NCBI GenBank assembly: GCA_963576725.1
Contig: OY755251.1
Coordinates: 33,421,784 to 33,485,783, forward strand
Length of the DNA stretch: 64,000 bases
Source: Azorinus chamasolen
Taxonomy: Eukaryota > Mollusca > Bivalvia > Cardiida > Solecurtidae
Reading direction: 5' to 3'
Shown: one piece after another, positions 13,101 through 20,555 of the stretch
How the letters are laid out: each line of letters begins with the position of its first letter
Position numbering within the stretch: the stretch's first letter is position 1
The notes under the pieces: model-generated
Told to the model about the DNA's origin: nothing
Database searches by the model: none
Seen by the model: only the letters and a program-made list of their open reading frames with translations
Position numbers and translations under genes: made by a program

Positions 13101-15266
13101 GGACCTCAGTTTTTATGATGATGTGGGAGAGTCAGACAAGAGGGATCGAGAGGATAATGAAACATTGGACCAGCTCGAGTGGGAACTGGCCTCCCAATCT
13201 GGCAGAGTAACAGGTCAGTTATAAAGTGTTTCTGTTGCAATGATTATACCCCCACAAATTTTTTTGAGGGGATATACTGGAATAACCTTGTCTGGCAGTC
13301 AGTCGGTCGGTCAGACTGGCTGGCGGGCATTTGGTCCATCCGTCTGTCCATCCACATTTGACCATGGGTAGCTGGAGTTGCAAACTCCTTCTTCAGTTAT
13401 TAATTTTATATTTGGTATACATAATAACCATGAATAGTAGATGTGCAAGACACAATTTTCATGTGTTTACCGCAGAGTATTGCAGAATTATCTCCCTTTG
13501 AACTTTGAGTATTTTTTGGTCATTTGGCTTGAAACATGAGTAATTGGATTTGCGATCAAGGCTGCTGTGCAGGAGTATTAATAGTTCTAGTTTTATACTG
13601 TCATTTGAGGCAGTGTGTCACTTAGGGATCACTTTTCCGTCGTCTGTCTGTCTGTCCAGTTTGGATCCAGATGAGATGCTACATTATATGGCATCTCATC
13701 TGAATCCAAACTGTTTGCATAGATAATCATGGTTTCACCACCAGCATGCAAAGTTTTAATGTGCCAAAGGTAAAATTGCATTCTCTTGTTTGTAAGTTAT
13801 TGCTTCACATGCTAAATGATTAAAGTCTGTTTCCTTTTCACTATGTAGCTGAAGGAAAGATATCTCGGATGGAGATCATGGATGATCCGTCGGATACAGA
13901 CTCTCTTGATGACGGCATGGAGAGTTTCCGCTCAATGAGCAGACTAGGTCAGGATAAAGGTTACGACATCAATAGCAGACTGAGGTAACTTGAATAATTC
14001 TTTAACCCTTTCCTTCATCAGGGTTGCCATGCGTCAGGGAAAAGTCAGGGAAATTAAAAAAAATTCAAGGTCAGGGAATTTTGAGAACTGTCAGGGAAAT
14101 TTGAAAATATAGGCAACTGTCAGGGAATTGTCAGGGAGTTTTGAAAACATGAGAATGAAGGTTAAATATTTTTAAAAATCCATAACGTATTACAGAAATC
14201 ATGACATAAGGACCGAATTTCGCGATGAAATGTGTCAGGGAAATTTGAAATTATGTCAGGGAAATGTCGGGGAATTGTCAGGGAATTTTGTTTCCTCTGG
14301 TTTGTGGCAACCCTGTAATCATATAAATGTGTTTTTCCGCATTTGCAAACAGAGTAGACCCAGATCAGACGGCTCCTATAGGAGCTGTCTGATCAGGGTC
14401 TGCTCTGTTTGCTTATGGAATGATATAGATATGATTTAACATGTGTTGTCAGAGTAAACATTCCCTTGAAAATTGTACATTATTAAAATTCAGCCAATAA
14501 ATATTTATGATGTCTATTTCTTACAAGAATATTGAACAGGTAAAGGGTTAATAACTCTTTTGTCCTAGTGCAGCATCGCCACAGCAGACAATGAATCGTG
14601 TGCAAGACCTATCTATTTAACACTTTACCTCATGAATATTCATGTAAGAACGTACGACATCATGAATATTAATTTGTTGATTTATTTATAATAGCATATG
14701 AATACAGGATTAATGCCTTACTGCACTTCAGGATCAAGTCAACATTGCATTTCCAAGATAAACTTATGCTGTATATTATGATAAATGCTGTGTTGTATTA
14801 CAGGATAATTGCTTTAACTATACTTGAGGATAAAGTCAGAACTCAATATAAGCTGTGTGAATTTAAACATTTTCAAGAACAGATACTTTATTTCTCCACC
14901 AAACCCTATACTGTGACCACTCTTTAGAATCATCTCGAAGAGACAATTCTAAAGAGTGGTCACAGTATAGGGTTTGATGGAGAAATGACGATTTTAGTAT
15001 TTGGGTATGCACCTTTATCTCTATCTCTGATAATCCCCCAAATAAATGATTTGATGTGTTTTTGAATAAATACCTGATTGCATTATCAAGATAAATGTTT
15101 GCTGTGGATCAGGATAAATACGTCACATATGAAGCAATTCTTCAGGATAAATATTTCTCATATTCTAGTATTGTTCTTTTTGTATTTTCTCAGGAAAGAT
15201 GAACTGGAAGAGGACCATGATGGTTTGTCTGATGATGATGAAGGCAATGTGAGGAATCTCCTCTAG
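933..15266 (+). CDS. Long disordered Ser/Arg/Pro-rich protein, possibly ZBBX-like; last 14 exons
   Basis: Fourteen exons join in one open frame with matching phases: 933-988, 2292-2355, 3234-3447, 3742-4020, 4630-4748, 5125-5204, 6542-7045, 8036-8232, 9188-9317, 10518-10658, 11501-11811, 13088-13213, 13849-13984, 15194-15266. They total 2430 nt, giving 809 residues and a TAG stop. All introns are GT-AG. The protein is low in complexity: Arg/Ser/Pro-rich blocks, TPR/TPK repeats, acidic stretches ([10 protein letters not shown]) and an acidic C-terminus ending [11 protein letters not shown]. No enzyme domain, signal peptide or membrane segment is visible. Recognisable short blocks are [13 protein letters not shown] near residue 60, [13 protein letters not shown] near 135 and [14 protein letters not shown] near 730. 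From memory these recall the disordered part of zinc-finger B-box protein ZBBX, but no B-box lies in the window and I am not sure. The N-terminus is missing. Every intron is rich in palindromic repeats, and none of those recognised interrupts an exon. Confidence 0.8.
1114..1182. mobile_element. Family B core palindrome
   Basis: GCAAACATAGTAGACCCAG with its inverted arm ending TGTGTTTGC; centre CCCCTGTAGGAG. Confidence 0.65.
1275..1524. mobile_element. Family F element, complete
   Basis: Bounded by TTAA on both sides, ends CCCTTCGCTTGCT and AGCAAGCGAGGGG. Core AAATAGTGCAGACCCTGATG with centre GCTCCTGCAGGAGC at 1443-1456. Confidence 0.8.
1735..1915. mobile_element. G-type element, truncated
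   Basis: GTCGTTGTGGTAGTTGTCG start and right end GAACAGATGAACATTGACAC then GGTGCTCTTGTTT, like the copies at 5984 and 26762. Confidence 0.4.
2041..2108. mobile_element. Family B core palindrome
   Basis: GCAAATAATGTAGATCCAG with arm GGATCTACACTATTTGT. Confidence 0.6.
2292..2355 (+). CDS. Ser/Arg-rich gene exon
   Basis: Acceptor CCTCAG and donor GTGAGT. Encodes [21 protein letters not shown] and ends in phase 0. The AVMAY block resembles SVMAY in the exon at 9188. Confidence 0.75.
2402..2608. mobile_element. Family F-like element with split core
   Basis: CTGAATTTTCAAAGTGGAAT flank; core CAGTGCAGACCCTGATTAGA is separated from its partner arm by ~35 extra bases. Confidence 0.5.
2776..3207. mobile_element. 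Family T element with nested family A
   Basis: TA-CAGTAGAACCTGTCTTA to AAGACAGGTTCTACTG-TA. The family A copy at 2911-3139 sits in the arm where other copies read GCATTAAGCA; removing it restores that sequence. Confidence 0.85.
2911..3139 (-). mobile_element. Family A element nested in family T
   Basis: TTAA at both ends; CCCTTTCCCTCATATTGACG to CCTATGAGGGAATGGG. Centre GCTCCTGTAGGAGC. Confidence 0.9.
3234..3447 (+). CDS. Ser/Arg-rich gene exon with FQEALMAWR block
   Basis: TTTTTTCAG acceptor, GTAAGT donor, 214 nt, phase 0 to 1. It carries [18 protein letters not shown], the most family-like block of the protein, then a Ser/Gly/Pro linker. It begins 27 nt after the end of a family-T element. 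Confidence 0.85.
3656..3731. mobile_element. Family T half element
   Basis: Right half only, AATTAAGCAACCACCTGC to GACAGATTCTACTGTA. It supplies sequence close to the acceptor of the next exon. Confidence 0.7.
3742..4020 (+). CDS. Ser/Arg-rich gene exon with [12 protein letters not shown] block
   Basis: TTGTAG acceptor and GTAAGT donor, 279 nt. Contains [20 protein letters not shown] followed by a basic Pro/Thr/Arg region and the acidic EEFDENDF. The acceptor is about 10 nt past the end of a family-T half element (3656-3731). Confidence 0.85.
4109..4303. repeat. (TCTG)n microsatellite
   Basis: Long TCTG run with one short inverted CAGA stretch and later TCTC/TCTG interruptions, in an intron. 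Confidence 0.95.
4630..4748 (+). CDS. Ser/Arg-rich gene exon
   Basis: TTTTACAG acceptor, GTAAGT donor, 119 nt, out in phase 0. Encodes [18 protein letters not shown] and then an Asn/His/Ser stretch. A family-H element starts 19 nt after the donor. Confidence 0.8.
4768..4955. mobile_element. Family H palindromic element
   Basis: Starts AGAGGTCCAGATAAGATGC; core AACCCTATATTGTGCCCAC with TCTTTAGAATCGTCTC and its inverted copy. It keeps an uninterrupted AATTTAAAC, the site filled in the copy at 16679. Confidence 0.75.
5125..5204 (+). CDS. Ser/Arg-rich gene exon
   Basis: TTTTCAG acceptor and GTAAGA donor, 80 nt. Encodes [18 protein letters not shown] followed by AELWSTDA. A pyrimidine-rich low-complexity tract begins right after it. 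Confidence 0.75.
5212..5625. repeat. Pyrimidine-rich degenerate CTCTGT/CTCTCT tract
   Basis: About 400 bp of CT-rich imperfect repeats in an intron. The open frames over it (LSLSLC-type) are by-products. Confidence 0.9.
5760..5815. mobile_element. Family B core, shortened centre
   Basis: GCAAACAGAGTAGACCTGC then CTGGGTCTACTCTGTTT; part of the left arm is deleted. Confidence 0.6.
5984..6480. mobile_element. G-type element with nested family C
   Basis: Left AGCTCGTCTGTTTCGAAG, right AAACAGACGAGCGTTGGC then GGCTCTTGTTT. Family C occupies 6153-6367; without it the sequence reads CCCCTAC-TTAA-GAACG. Confidence 0.7.
6153..6367. mobile_element. Family C element, complete
   Basis: TTAA both sides, ends CCCTTTTACTGCCAAAG and GGCAGCGAAAGGG. 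Core TTTGGATCCTGATGAGACG with centre GCCGAGTTACTCGGC. Confidence 0.9.
6542..7045 (+). CDS. Ser/Arg-rich gene, largest exon
   Basis: 504 nt after a TCTTTTCAG acceptor. Encodes a basic [14 protein letters not shown] segment, a possible short helix ([20 protein letters not shown]), then [18 protein letters not shown] basic repeats. Read through, it reaches TAG at 7047. The weak donor GTAGGA at 7046 removes that stop and gives exactly the phase the next exon needs, so I end the exon at 7045. Retention would give a shorter isoform. Confidence 0.8.
7182..7245. mobile_element. Family B core, degenerate
   Basis: GCAAACAGTGCAGACCCTG with a shortened right arm. Confidence 0.5.
7325..7386. mobile_element. 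Family B core palindrome
   Basis: AGAGTAGACCCAGATAAGAC, centre CTCCTGTAGGAG, right arm ending TCTGTTTGC. Confidence 0.6.
7685..7905. repeat. Minisatellite, ~16-20-bp unit
   Basis: Variants of CAGATGACAGTGTTTT and CAGATGACAATGTTTG repeated about 11 times with gaps, in an intron. Confidence 0.85.
8036..8232 (+). CDS. Ser/Arg-rich gene exon
   Basis: TTTCAG acceptor and GTAAGT donor, 197 nt. Encodes [20 protein letters not shown] and [12 protein letters not shown], one of the least disordered parts of the protein. Confidence 0.8.
8340..8568 (+). mobile_element. Family A element, complete
   Basis: TTAA both sides. Left GGCTATTTTTAGACC, right GTAGAAAGGCTTATTCATAG. Exact centre GCTCCTATAGGAGC at 8473-8486. 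Confidence 0.9.
8601..8670. mobile_element. Family B core palindrome
   Basis: GCAAACAGAGCAGACCCAG; right arm partly decayed (TACTTTGTATGC). Confidence 0.6.
8706..8944 (+). mobile_element. Family A element, right end eroded
   Basis: TTAACCCATTCTTTCATAAG left end; core AGCATTTGCTCCAATAGAGC; right end reads GAGGGATAAAG without the full TTAA end. Confidence 0.8.
9188..9317 (+). CDS. Ser/Arg-rich gene exon
   Basis: CTTTCAG acceptor and CAG/GTACTG donor, 130 nt. Encodes [20 protein letters not shown], then an acidic stretch ending [10 protein letters not shown]. Confidence 0.8.
9385..9614 (+). mobile_element. Family A element, complete
   Basis: TTAA both sides, CCCATTACCTCATATGC to TATGAGGGAATGGG. 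Its right TTAA is also the left TTAA of the family B element that follows. Confidence 0.9.
9611..9826 (-). mobile_element. Family B element abutting family A
   Basis: TTAATACACCCTTCTATGCC to AGTAAAGGATTAA. Core GCAAATAGAATAGTCTAGAC has lost part of its right arm. Confidence 0.65.
9912..9979. mobile_element. Family B core palindrome
   Basis: GCAAACAGAGTAGACCCAG; centre GGCTCCTGTAGGAGCTGCC. Confidence 0.65.
10247..10495 (+). mobile_element. Family B element, complete
   Basis: TTAA both sides; left CCCTTTCCTTGTTCTATG, right TATGAGGGAAAGGG. The 68-bp core is close to a perfect palindrome around GCTCCTATAGGAGC (10417-10430). This is the subtype with TTATTCCAAATTT after the left end. Confidence 0.9.
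10518..10658 (+). CDS. Ser/Arg-rich gene exon
   Basis: TTTTCAG acceptor and GTACAG donor, 141 nt. Encodes [20 protein letters not shown], which may form a short helix, then an acidic and Gly-rich tail. A complete family-B element ends 22 nt upstream of the exon. Confidence 0.8.
10732..10953 (-). mobile_element. Family A element
   Basis: Left TTAAACCTTTCCTCCATAAA; exact centre at 10814-10827; right end GAGGGAATGAGTGAA has lost its TTAA. Confidence 0.85.
11086..11151. mobile_element. Family B core palindrome
   Basis: GCAACAGAGAAGACCCTG; right arm CTGGGTCTACTCTGTTTGC. Confidence 0.6.
11501..11811 (+). CDS. Ser/Arg-rich gene exon with TPR repeats
   Basis: ATTTTCAG acceptor and GTATGT donor, 311 nt. 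Repeated QTPRKS, QTPRQT, QTPRLS and QTPRRS units are potential proline-directed kinase sites (inference). Confidence 0.85.
11870..12113 (+). mobile_element. Family B element, first of a train
   Basis: TTAAACCCTTTCCTTGTTC left end, right GAGGGAAAGGGTCAA. Same subtype as 10247. Confidence 0.8.
12114..12317 (+). mobile_element. Family B element, second of the train
   Basis: GAATATTCATGTATG subtype. Core GCAAACAGAGCAGACCCTG with a shortened centre, right GTATGAGGGAAAGGGTTAA. Confidence 0.7.
12314..12525 (+). mobile_element. Family A element, third of the train
   Basis: Shares both TTAA ends with its family B neighbours. Centre GCTCCTGTAGGAGC. Confidence 0.9.
12522..12740 (+). mobile_element. 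Family B element, fourth of the train
   Basis: TTAACCTTTTCCAGATG left end; core AACAGAGCAGACCTTGATC and GTCTACTCTGTTTG. Confidence 0.65.
12741..12925 (+). mobile_element. Family B element, fifth of the train, decayed
   Basis: Remnant TTCATGTAAGAAA left part; core GAGTAGACACAGATTAGACA. Confidence 0.5.
13088..13213 (+). CDS. Ser/Arg-rich gene exon
   Basis: GTTCAG acceptor and GTCAGT donor, 126 nt. Encodes [19 protein letters not shown] and [16 protein letters not shown], a conserved-looking block. Confidence 0.8.
13245..13385. mobile_element. Head of a tandem-unit element
   Basis: Hairpin-like ACCCCCACAAATTTTTTTGA with GGGGATATACTGG, then GTCGGTCGGTCA and a CCGTCTGTCCATCC run, as at 36718. 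Confidence 0.5.
13630..13735. mobile_element. Family C fragment
   Basis: Core CAGTTTGGATCCAGATGAGA with arm TCTCATCTGAATCCAAACTG; TTAA ends are lost. Confidence 0.65.
13849..13984 (+). CDS. Ser/Arg-rich gene exon
   Basis: ATGTAG acceptor and GTAACT donor, 136 nt. Encodes [20 protein letters not shown] and then [15 protein letters not shown]. Confidence 0.8.
14002..14551 (-). mobile_element. Family B element interrupted by a hAT-like element
   Basis: TTAACCCTTTCCTTCAT then the insertion 14019-14315, then the rest with exact centre GCTCCTATAGGAGC (14372-14385) and right end GGTAAAGGGTTAA. Confidence 0.8.
14019..14315. mobile_element. hAT-like non-autonomous element
   Basis: Ends CAGGGTTGCCAT and GTGGCAACCCTG form ~11-bp inverted repeats. 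The interior has at least nine copies of GTCAGGGAA. The flanking 8-mers agree only at TCAT, so the target duplication is decayed. Confidence 0.7.
14615..14712 (+). mobile_element. Family B left-part fragment
   Basis: TTTACCTCATGAATATTCAT, CATGAATATTAATTTG, then ATAATAGCATATGAATAC, as in longer B copies; no core. Confidence 0.5.
14825..15024. mobile_element. Family H element
   Basis: Core AACCCTATACTGTGACCAC with TCTTTAGAATC and its inverted copy; AATTTAAAC site intact. Confidence 0.7.
15194..15266 (+). CDS. Ser/Arg-rich gene, last exon
   Basis: TTTTCTCAG acceptor. Encodes [20 protein letters not shown] then NLL and TAG. The following ~180 bp are unique sequence and probably 3' UTR; no clean AATAAA is visible before the family-A element at 15447. 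Confidence 0.8.
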
Positions 15267-15446
15267 TCAATGCCAGGACCATCAGAATATAAAACAACAA
15301 TTCAGAGAATCACAGACACCATCTTATGACTTGAGCCTAAAAACTCTTTCAACAATATTATGGATGAAGTTTTTGTAATAAGCTTTGCTAACAATTAGGA
15401 TCCAGACGAGAAGGGGTGAAATTAGATATTTGTCAGGATAGAATTC

Positions 15447-15676
15447 TTAACCCATTCCCACTTAGGCTATTTTTAGACATAACCTTTTGGAAAAATCTAC
15501 CAAAAAGGAGCATTTACTAGAGAAAAGGAAATTTTTAGAATTGTGTTATTTTGAAACCATTGTGATAAGCAGAGCATTTGTTCCTATGGAGTAAATGCTC
15601 TGTTTATTACAATGGTTTTAAAAAAAGTGACTTTTACGGAGGCGCCAAAACGCGTCAATATGAGGGAATGGGTTAA
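15447..15676 (+). mobile_element. Family A element, complete
   Basis: TTAACCCATTCCCACTTAGG to TATGAGGGAATGGGTTAA; centre decayed (GTTCCTATGGAGT). Confidence 0.9.
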
Positions 15677-15714
15677 TAAGAAATGCAAGAAATAATCATA
15701 TGTTTTGTGAGAAT

Positions 15715-15941
15715 TTAATCCATTTGCTCCCACGATCCCATGTATGGAACTTAGGCAAACAGTGTAGACTGATCAGACGCCGCATAATGCGGCGGCTGAT
15801 CAGAGCCTACACTGTTTGCTGATAGGAATTTCAATATAAAACAAAACGAAATTAAAAAATTTGATCATGCACCCCTTAGATAAAAAATGGCCTAATCAAA
15901 TATATAAGCATGGAAGAATCCACTGGGAGCAAACGGGTTAA
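15715..15941. mobile_element. Family D element, complete
   Basis: TTAATCCATTTGCTCCCACG to GGGAGCAAACGGGTTAA. Core CAGTGTAGACTGATCAGACG with centre GCCGCATAATGCGGCGG. Confidence 0.85.
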
Positions 15942-16141
15942 GCATTTTACAGACTGAATTGACTTTATAGTGAAAGGGATTTGTGCTAGTTTTGCATTTA
16001 TTCACAGTTTTAGGATTTCTTGATAGTCTATGAATTTATGTGTCTGCTAAGATGATGGTATATTTCAATTTTAGGACATATTTACATTTAAGCATTAATT
16101 AGATTTTATGTCCGTATTATGTAGATTAGGACACATTAATT

Positions 16142-16255
16142 TTGGTCTGTCTGTCTGCTTGCCTGCCTGCCTGTCTGACTGTATGTCTCTCTATTTCTGT
16201 CTGTCTGTCTGTCCATCCATCTGCCCATCCATCCTTCTGTCTGTCTGTCCATAAC
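16142..16255. repeat. (TCTG/TGCC)n microsatellite
   Basis: TCTG, TGCC and CCAT runs; no palindromic element attached. Confidence 0.85.
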
Positions 16256-16423
16256 TTTGTACTGTTATGCATAGAGATTTTATTCTTGGCATGTATACTC
16301 ACGTTATGCAGTTGCAGCCTTTGAGTGGTGTCATGTCTTCAAGGTTATATGTGAAGCACTTCTTTCACAAACACATCCTGTTTCTATTAACCATTTTCCA
16401 GATAGCAACACATTTTGACACAT

Positions 16424-16492
16424 TTGCTAACAGAGTAGACCAAGATCAAATGACCCCTGTAAAAGCCCTCTGATCAGGGTCTGCTCTGTTTG
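16424..16492. mobile_element. Family B core palindrome
   Basis: GCTAACAGAGTAGACCAAG with arm GGGTCTGCTCTGTTTGC. Confidence 0.6.
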
Positions 16493-16642
16493 CGCATTAA
16501 TTTATATAGATTTGATTCTGCAGTTGTTGCCATGGTAATAAAGTCATTCCATTGTTCCTAATTAATATTCATACAGTTGTGACTTCTTACATAAACATTC
16601 ATTAGATAAAAGATTACAGTAAAAATTCATCAACTTTTAGCC

Positions 16643-16643
16643 C

Positions 16644-16672
<29 letters not shown>
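16643..16672. repeat. (TA)n microsatellite
   Basis: About 15 TA units. Confidence 0.95.
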
Positions 16673-16677
<5 letters not shown>

Positions 16678-16678
16678 G

Positions 16679-17070
16679 AGGTCCAGATAAGATGCATTGA
16701 ATTTAACCCTTTCCTCCATAAATACACCTTTTTACACCTCTGTAAAAGTCACTTAATGAAACCATTGTAATAAATAGAGCATTTGCTCCTATAGGAGCAA
16801 ATGCTCTATTTATCACAATGGTTTCAAACTTCTAAAATTTCACTTTTCTCTAGTAAATGCTCCTTTTGGGTAGATTCATTCAAAAATTTAAATATTTAAA
16901 AATAGCCTATGGAGGAAAGGGTTTAAACCTTTTCAAGAGTATCACCTTTATTTCTCCTCCAAACCCTATACTGTGACCACTCTATAGAAGAGATGCTTCT
17001 AACGAGTGGTCACAGTATAGGGTTTGATGGAGAAATGATGATTTTAGTATCTAGGTACGCACCTTTATCT
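16679..17070. mobile_element. Family H element with nested family A
   Basis: GGTCCAGATAAGATGC start; the AATTTAAAC site found intact at 4768 is split by the family A copy. Core AACCCTATACTGTGACC follows. Confidence 0.85.
16703..16925 (-). mobile_element. Family A element nested in family H
   Basis: TTAA both sides, exact centre GCTCCTATAGGAGC at 16785-16798, right end GGAGGAAAGGGTTTAA. Confidence 0.9.
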
Positions 17071-17089
17071 GTAGCTCTGTTAACCCAAT

Positions 17090-17310
17090 CCCTCATATTG
17101 ACGACTTTTGACGACTCTGTAAAAGTCACGTTGTGAAACCATTGTGATAAATAGAGCATTTGCTCCTATAGGAGCAAATGCTCTATTTATCACAATGGTT
17201 TTAAACTACAAAATTCTAAAAAAAAATCCTTTTCTCTAGTTAACGCTCCTATTCGGTAGATTTATTCAAAGAGGGTGTATCTAAAAATAGTCTGTGAGGG
17301 AATAGGTTAA
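17090..17310 (-). mobile_element. Family A element, complete
   Basis: TTAACCCAATCCCTCATATT to GTGAGGGAATAGGTTAA; exact centre at 17162-17175. Confidence 0.9.
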
Positions 17311-17870
17311 ACTCAGTACATGTATAGTGCAATACTGTTATAATACAGTGCAATGCAAATACTTACCCATTTAGAAATATTTGAAATGCCTGAACAAAAC
17401 AAAGAGACTATTAAATACTTAAGGTTCAAAACCAAAGAGTAATAATGAAGCTTTAATTTGTTGTAAATTTCTGTTCTTAGATTATTTGATATATTAGATA
17501 TTTTCATTCATATAAAAACACAGTTCAACTGTATAGAGGTATATTCATTGATATAGACAAGATTTCTCTCATTTTATACTGCCTTTAAAGACTTTCTTTA
17601 CAGCTGTTATATTTCATGTTAAAGTTATAAAATTATCTACAAACCCGATATGGTGCACTGCAAACAGCTTAAACTCAGACCAACGTGCAACGTGTTCCTC
17701 ATGGCAGTTGATTATGAGTCTGCACGGTTTCACTCTTAGAGTTGTGGTGCTTTATCTGTTACCGCTACAGCATAAATCCAGATCAGCTACTATTTAGGAG
17801 ACTTGGCAGCTGACCTGTATCTGCAGTGTAAGCTATGCATTAATACTGAAGTATTCTGACAGATAAACTT
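17311..17870. other. Unassigned AT-rich sequence
   Basis: No gene. A weak inverted pair CAGATCAGCTACTATTTAGG / CAGCTGACCTGTATCTGC at 17780-17825 may be a decayed B-type core. Confidence 0.4.
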
Positions 17871-17872
17871 AG

Positions 17873-17942
17873 GCAAATAGTGCAGACCCAAATTAAACTG
17901 CTCCTGTAGGGACCATTTCATCAGGTTCCACACTATTTGCTT
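17873..17942. mobile_element. Family B core palindrome
   Basis: GCAAATAGTGCAGACCCAA, centre CTCCTGTAGGGA. Confidence 0.6.
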
Positions 17943-17989
17943 CTATGTCAGTCTCATTTAAAGTTATTAAAATGGTACCAAATTGAATT

Positions 17990-18165
17990 ACAGTAAAATC
18001 TCGATTATTCGAGCACTAAAATATAAATATGTATATCATTATTGATCTTTAAGACAGGTGGCAGCTTAATGCATGGTGAAAGTCATGCAGAAAGCTCCTA
18101 TAGAAGCTTTCTGCAAGACTTTCACCACGCATTAAGCAGCCATTTGCCGAAAAAGGTCTAGATTC
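17990..18165. mobile_element. Family T element, truncated on the right
   Basis: ACAGTAAAATCTCGATTATT start; core GCAGAAAGCTCCTATAGAAG. Its right end runs into a C-like fragment. Confidence 0.75.
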
Positions 18166-18345
18166 TTCTTCTGCTGGCAACTTTGTGACGAACTTTGTAA
18201 AGAGTTTGGATCCAGATGAGATGCTGAGTAACTTGGCATCTCATCAGGATCCAAGGTGTCAGGAAATGTAAGGAAAAAATACTTTTAGCAATTGAGCAGA
18301 TATAGTATTTGCAGACGACAATTGTTCTGAGTGCAGAGGGTCAAA
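18166..18345. mobile_element. Family C-like fragment
   Basis: GAGTTTGGATCCAGATGAGA core with TCTCATCAGGATCC arm, later GCAGACGACAATTG. Confidence 0.55.
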
Positions 18346-18507
18346 AGGTCGTATTTCTCATGACGCAGCTTTTATGTATTTATGTTCATTGAAACATCTC
18401 TCATGTGACCACTTGATAAATATCAATAGGTGATTTTAAGCTAAATGCATACCAAAAAGGAGCTTTTAGCATACTTTTGACCCTTCATTAAATTACCACC
18501 TTTGAAC

Positions 18508-18745
18508 TAGTTCCTCATATTTACACCTTTGGACGCCTATGTAAAAGTCACTTTTTAAACCATTTTGATAAATACTTAATAGAGCATTTGTTCCATAGGA
18601 GCAAAAGCTCTATTTATCACAATGGTTTCAAAACTAAACAATTCTAAAATGTTCTTTTTCTCTAGTAAATGCTCATTTTCAATAGATTTATTTAATTTAA
18701 AGAGATTGGGTCTAAAAATAGCTTTAATATGAGGTAATGGGTTAA
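18508..18745 (-). mobile_element. Family A element
   Basis: Left end eroded (TTCCTCATATTTACACC); small ATACTTA insertion in the arm; right GAGGTAATGGGTTAA. Confidence 0.85.
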
Positions 18746-18904
18746 AACCAAACTTCATACCCCATTTGAGAGAGTTTACTGTATTGCATTTAGTAGAATG
18801 TGTATTGTTTATGTGTTAAGTGTTGTGGCCAGAATTTATGTAGTTTCGTTTTAAATTAAAATGTAAAACCTGAAAATTTCTCATTTGTTTTATGCCCTCG
18901 CTCT

Positions 18905-19133
18905 TTAACCCTTTCCTCTATAAATACGCCTTTCTATGCCTCTGTAAAAGTCACCTGTTGAAACCATTGTGATAAATAGAGCATTTGCTCCTATAGGAGC
19001 AAATGCTCTATTTATCACAATGGTTTCAAACTACAAAATTCTAAAAGTTTACTTTTCTCTAGTAAATGCTCATTTTGGGTATATTCATTCAAAGAGGTTG
19101 GGTCTAAAAATAGCCTATGGAGGAAAGGGTTAA
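18905..19133 (-). mobile_element. Family A element, complete
   Basis: TTAACCCTTTCCTCTATAAA to GGAGGAAAGGGTTAA. Exact centre at 18987-19000. Confidence 0.92.
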
Positions 19134-19228
19134 AGGGAAAATCAGTATATGTAGCCATGCCTATCTGTCCGTTCATTCAGCTATCTAATTGCACTTTTCT
19201 ATCTGGCAAATCTCTAAAGGTATTCGAC

Positions 19229-19560
19229 TTAACCATTTCACCGCCGCAGTCGCATAAATGCACCACGACACATAGTGCAGTCCCAGATCAGACGCCGCTT
19301 TGAAAAGGCGGCATCTGATCAGGGACTTCACTATTTGTCTCAATCTCTATTTCTATATATAGTTGGGCATCCAACTGAGGAAAATGTGTCGAGCCATGGC
19401 ATTAAATAGTAGAATTTGGCATGCACTGGATATGTAATGTTTGATGTCTGAGTAATCAGAAACTGCCCCATGCCACCTGAAATTTTGCCCTTGTTTCTCT
19501 TAATTGGGTCAAAGGTCAACTAAGTGCATATTTTATATACGTTATTTGAGAAATCATTAT
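19229..19560. repeat. Left inverted end of the long E element
   Basis: Includes the TTAA end, the GCGGC-centred palindrome at 19276-19345, CCATGGCATT and a GGGTCAAAGGTCA motif (19506-19518). Confidence 0.6.
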
Positions 19561-20555
19561 ATCTTTACCAATTTTAGGTGTAAAATAACAAAGATGGTAC
19601 CAAAATGAAGGTTAAACATTGGCCTTTAATTTGCACTTACTTTGTGTAAAATATATAATTTGAATATTCATGAATATTAATGAGAACATCAAAAAACCAG
19701 TAAAAAATCATTAAAACCAACATATAACGATGATACATGATGTCATGTCTTCGTCATTATTTCTATTTAACAAATATAAATTACGTTAAAATAAAGGTTA
19801 GAAAGACTGCTACTGAAAACAAACTGTATACAGTAATACCAGCTATATATTATGCACACATACTTCTTAAAGTAAAGTGGGTGGGGTAAATAAACACCTA
19901 AACAAAACTTTCAGATCTGTTTAAAGTAACTAATTAATTCACTATATTTTTATGGATATTTTCTTGGTTGGTACAATTAACACCATCGCAAAGGATATAT
20001 AATGTTTGTTGTCTGAGTAATCAGAAATTGCGCCATGCCACCTGAAAATTTGCCCTTGTTTCTCTTAATTAGGTCAAAGGTCAACTAAGTGCATATGTTA
20101 TATACGTTATTTGAGAAATTAATGTATCTTTATCAATTTTAGGTGTAAAATAACAAACATGGTATCAAAATGAAGGTTAAACATTGGCATTTAATTTGCA
20201 CTTACTTTGTGTAAAATATATTATTTGAATATTCATGAATATTAATGAGAACATCAAAAAACCAGTAAAAAATCATTAAAACCAACATATAACGATGATA
20301 CATGTCATGTCTTCGTCATTATTTCTATTTAACAAAAATAAATTACGTCAAATTAAAGGTTAGACAGACTGCTACTGAAAAATACTGTATGCAGTCATAC
20401 CAGCTATATATCATGCACACATACTTCTTAAAGTAAAGTGGGTGGGGTAAATGAACACCTAAACAAAATGTTCAGTTCTGTTTAAAGTAACTAATTAATT
20501 CACTATATTTGTTATGGATATTTTCTTTGTTGGTACAATTAACACCATCGCAAAC
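19430..20555. repeat. Tandem duplication, two ~563-bp copies
   Basis: Copy 1 (19430-19992) and copy 2 (19993-20555) are nearly identical from TGTCTGAGTAATCAGAAA to TTAACACCATCGCAAA. The unit starts within the left inverted end. It finishes in the last codons (CDGVNCTN, - strand) of the gene fragment, so it covers that gene's tail and 3' flank. Confidence 0.85.
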
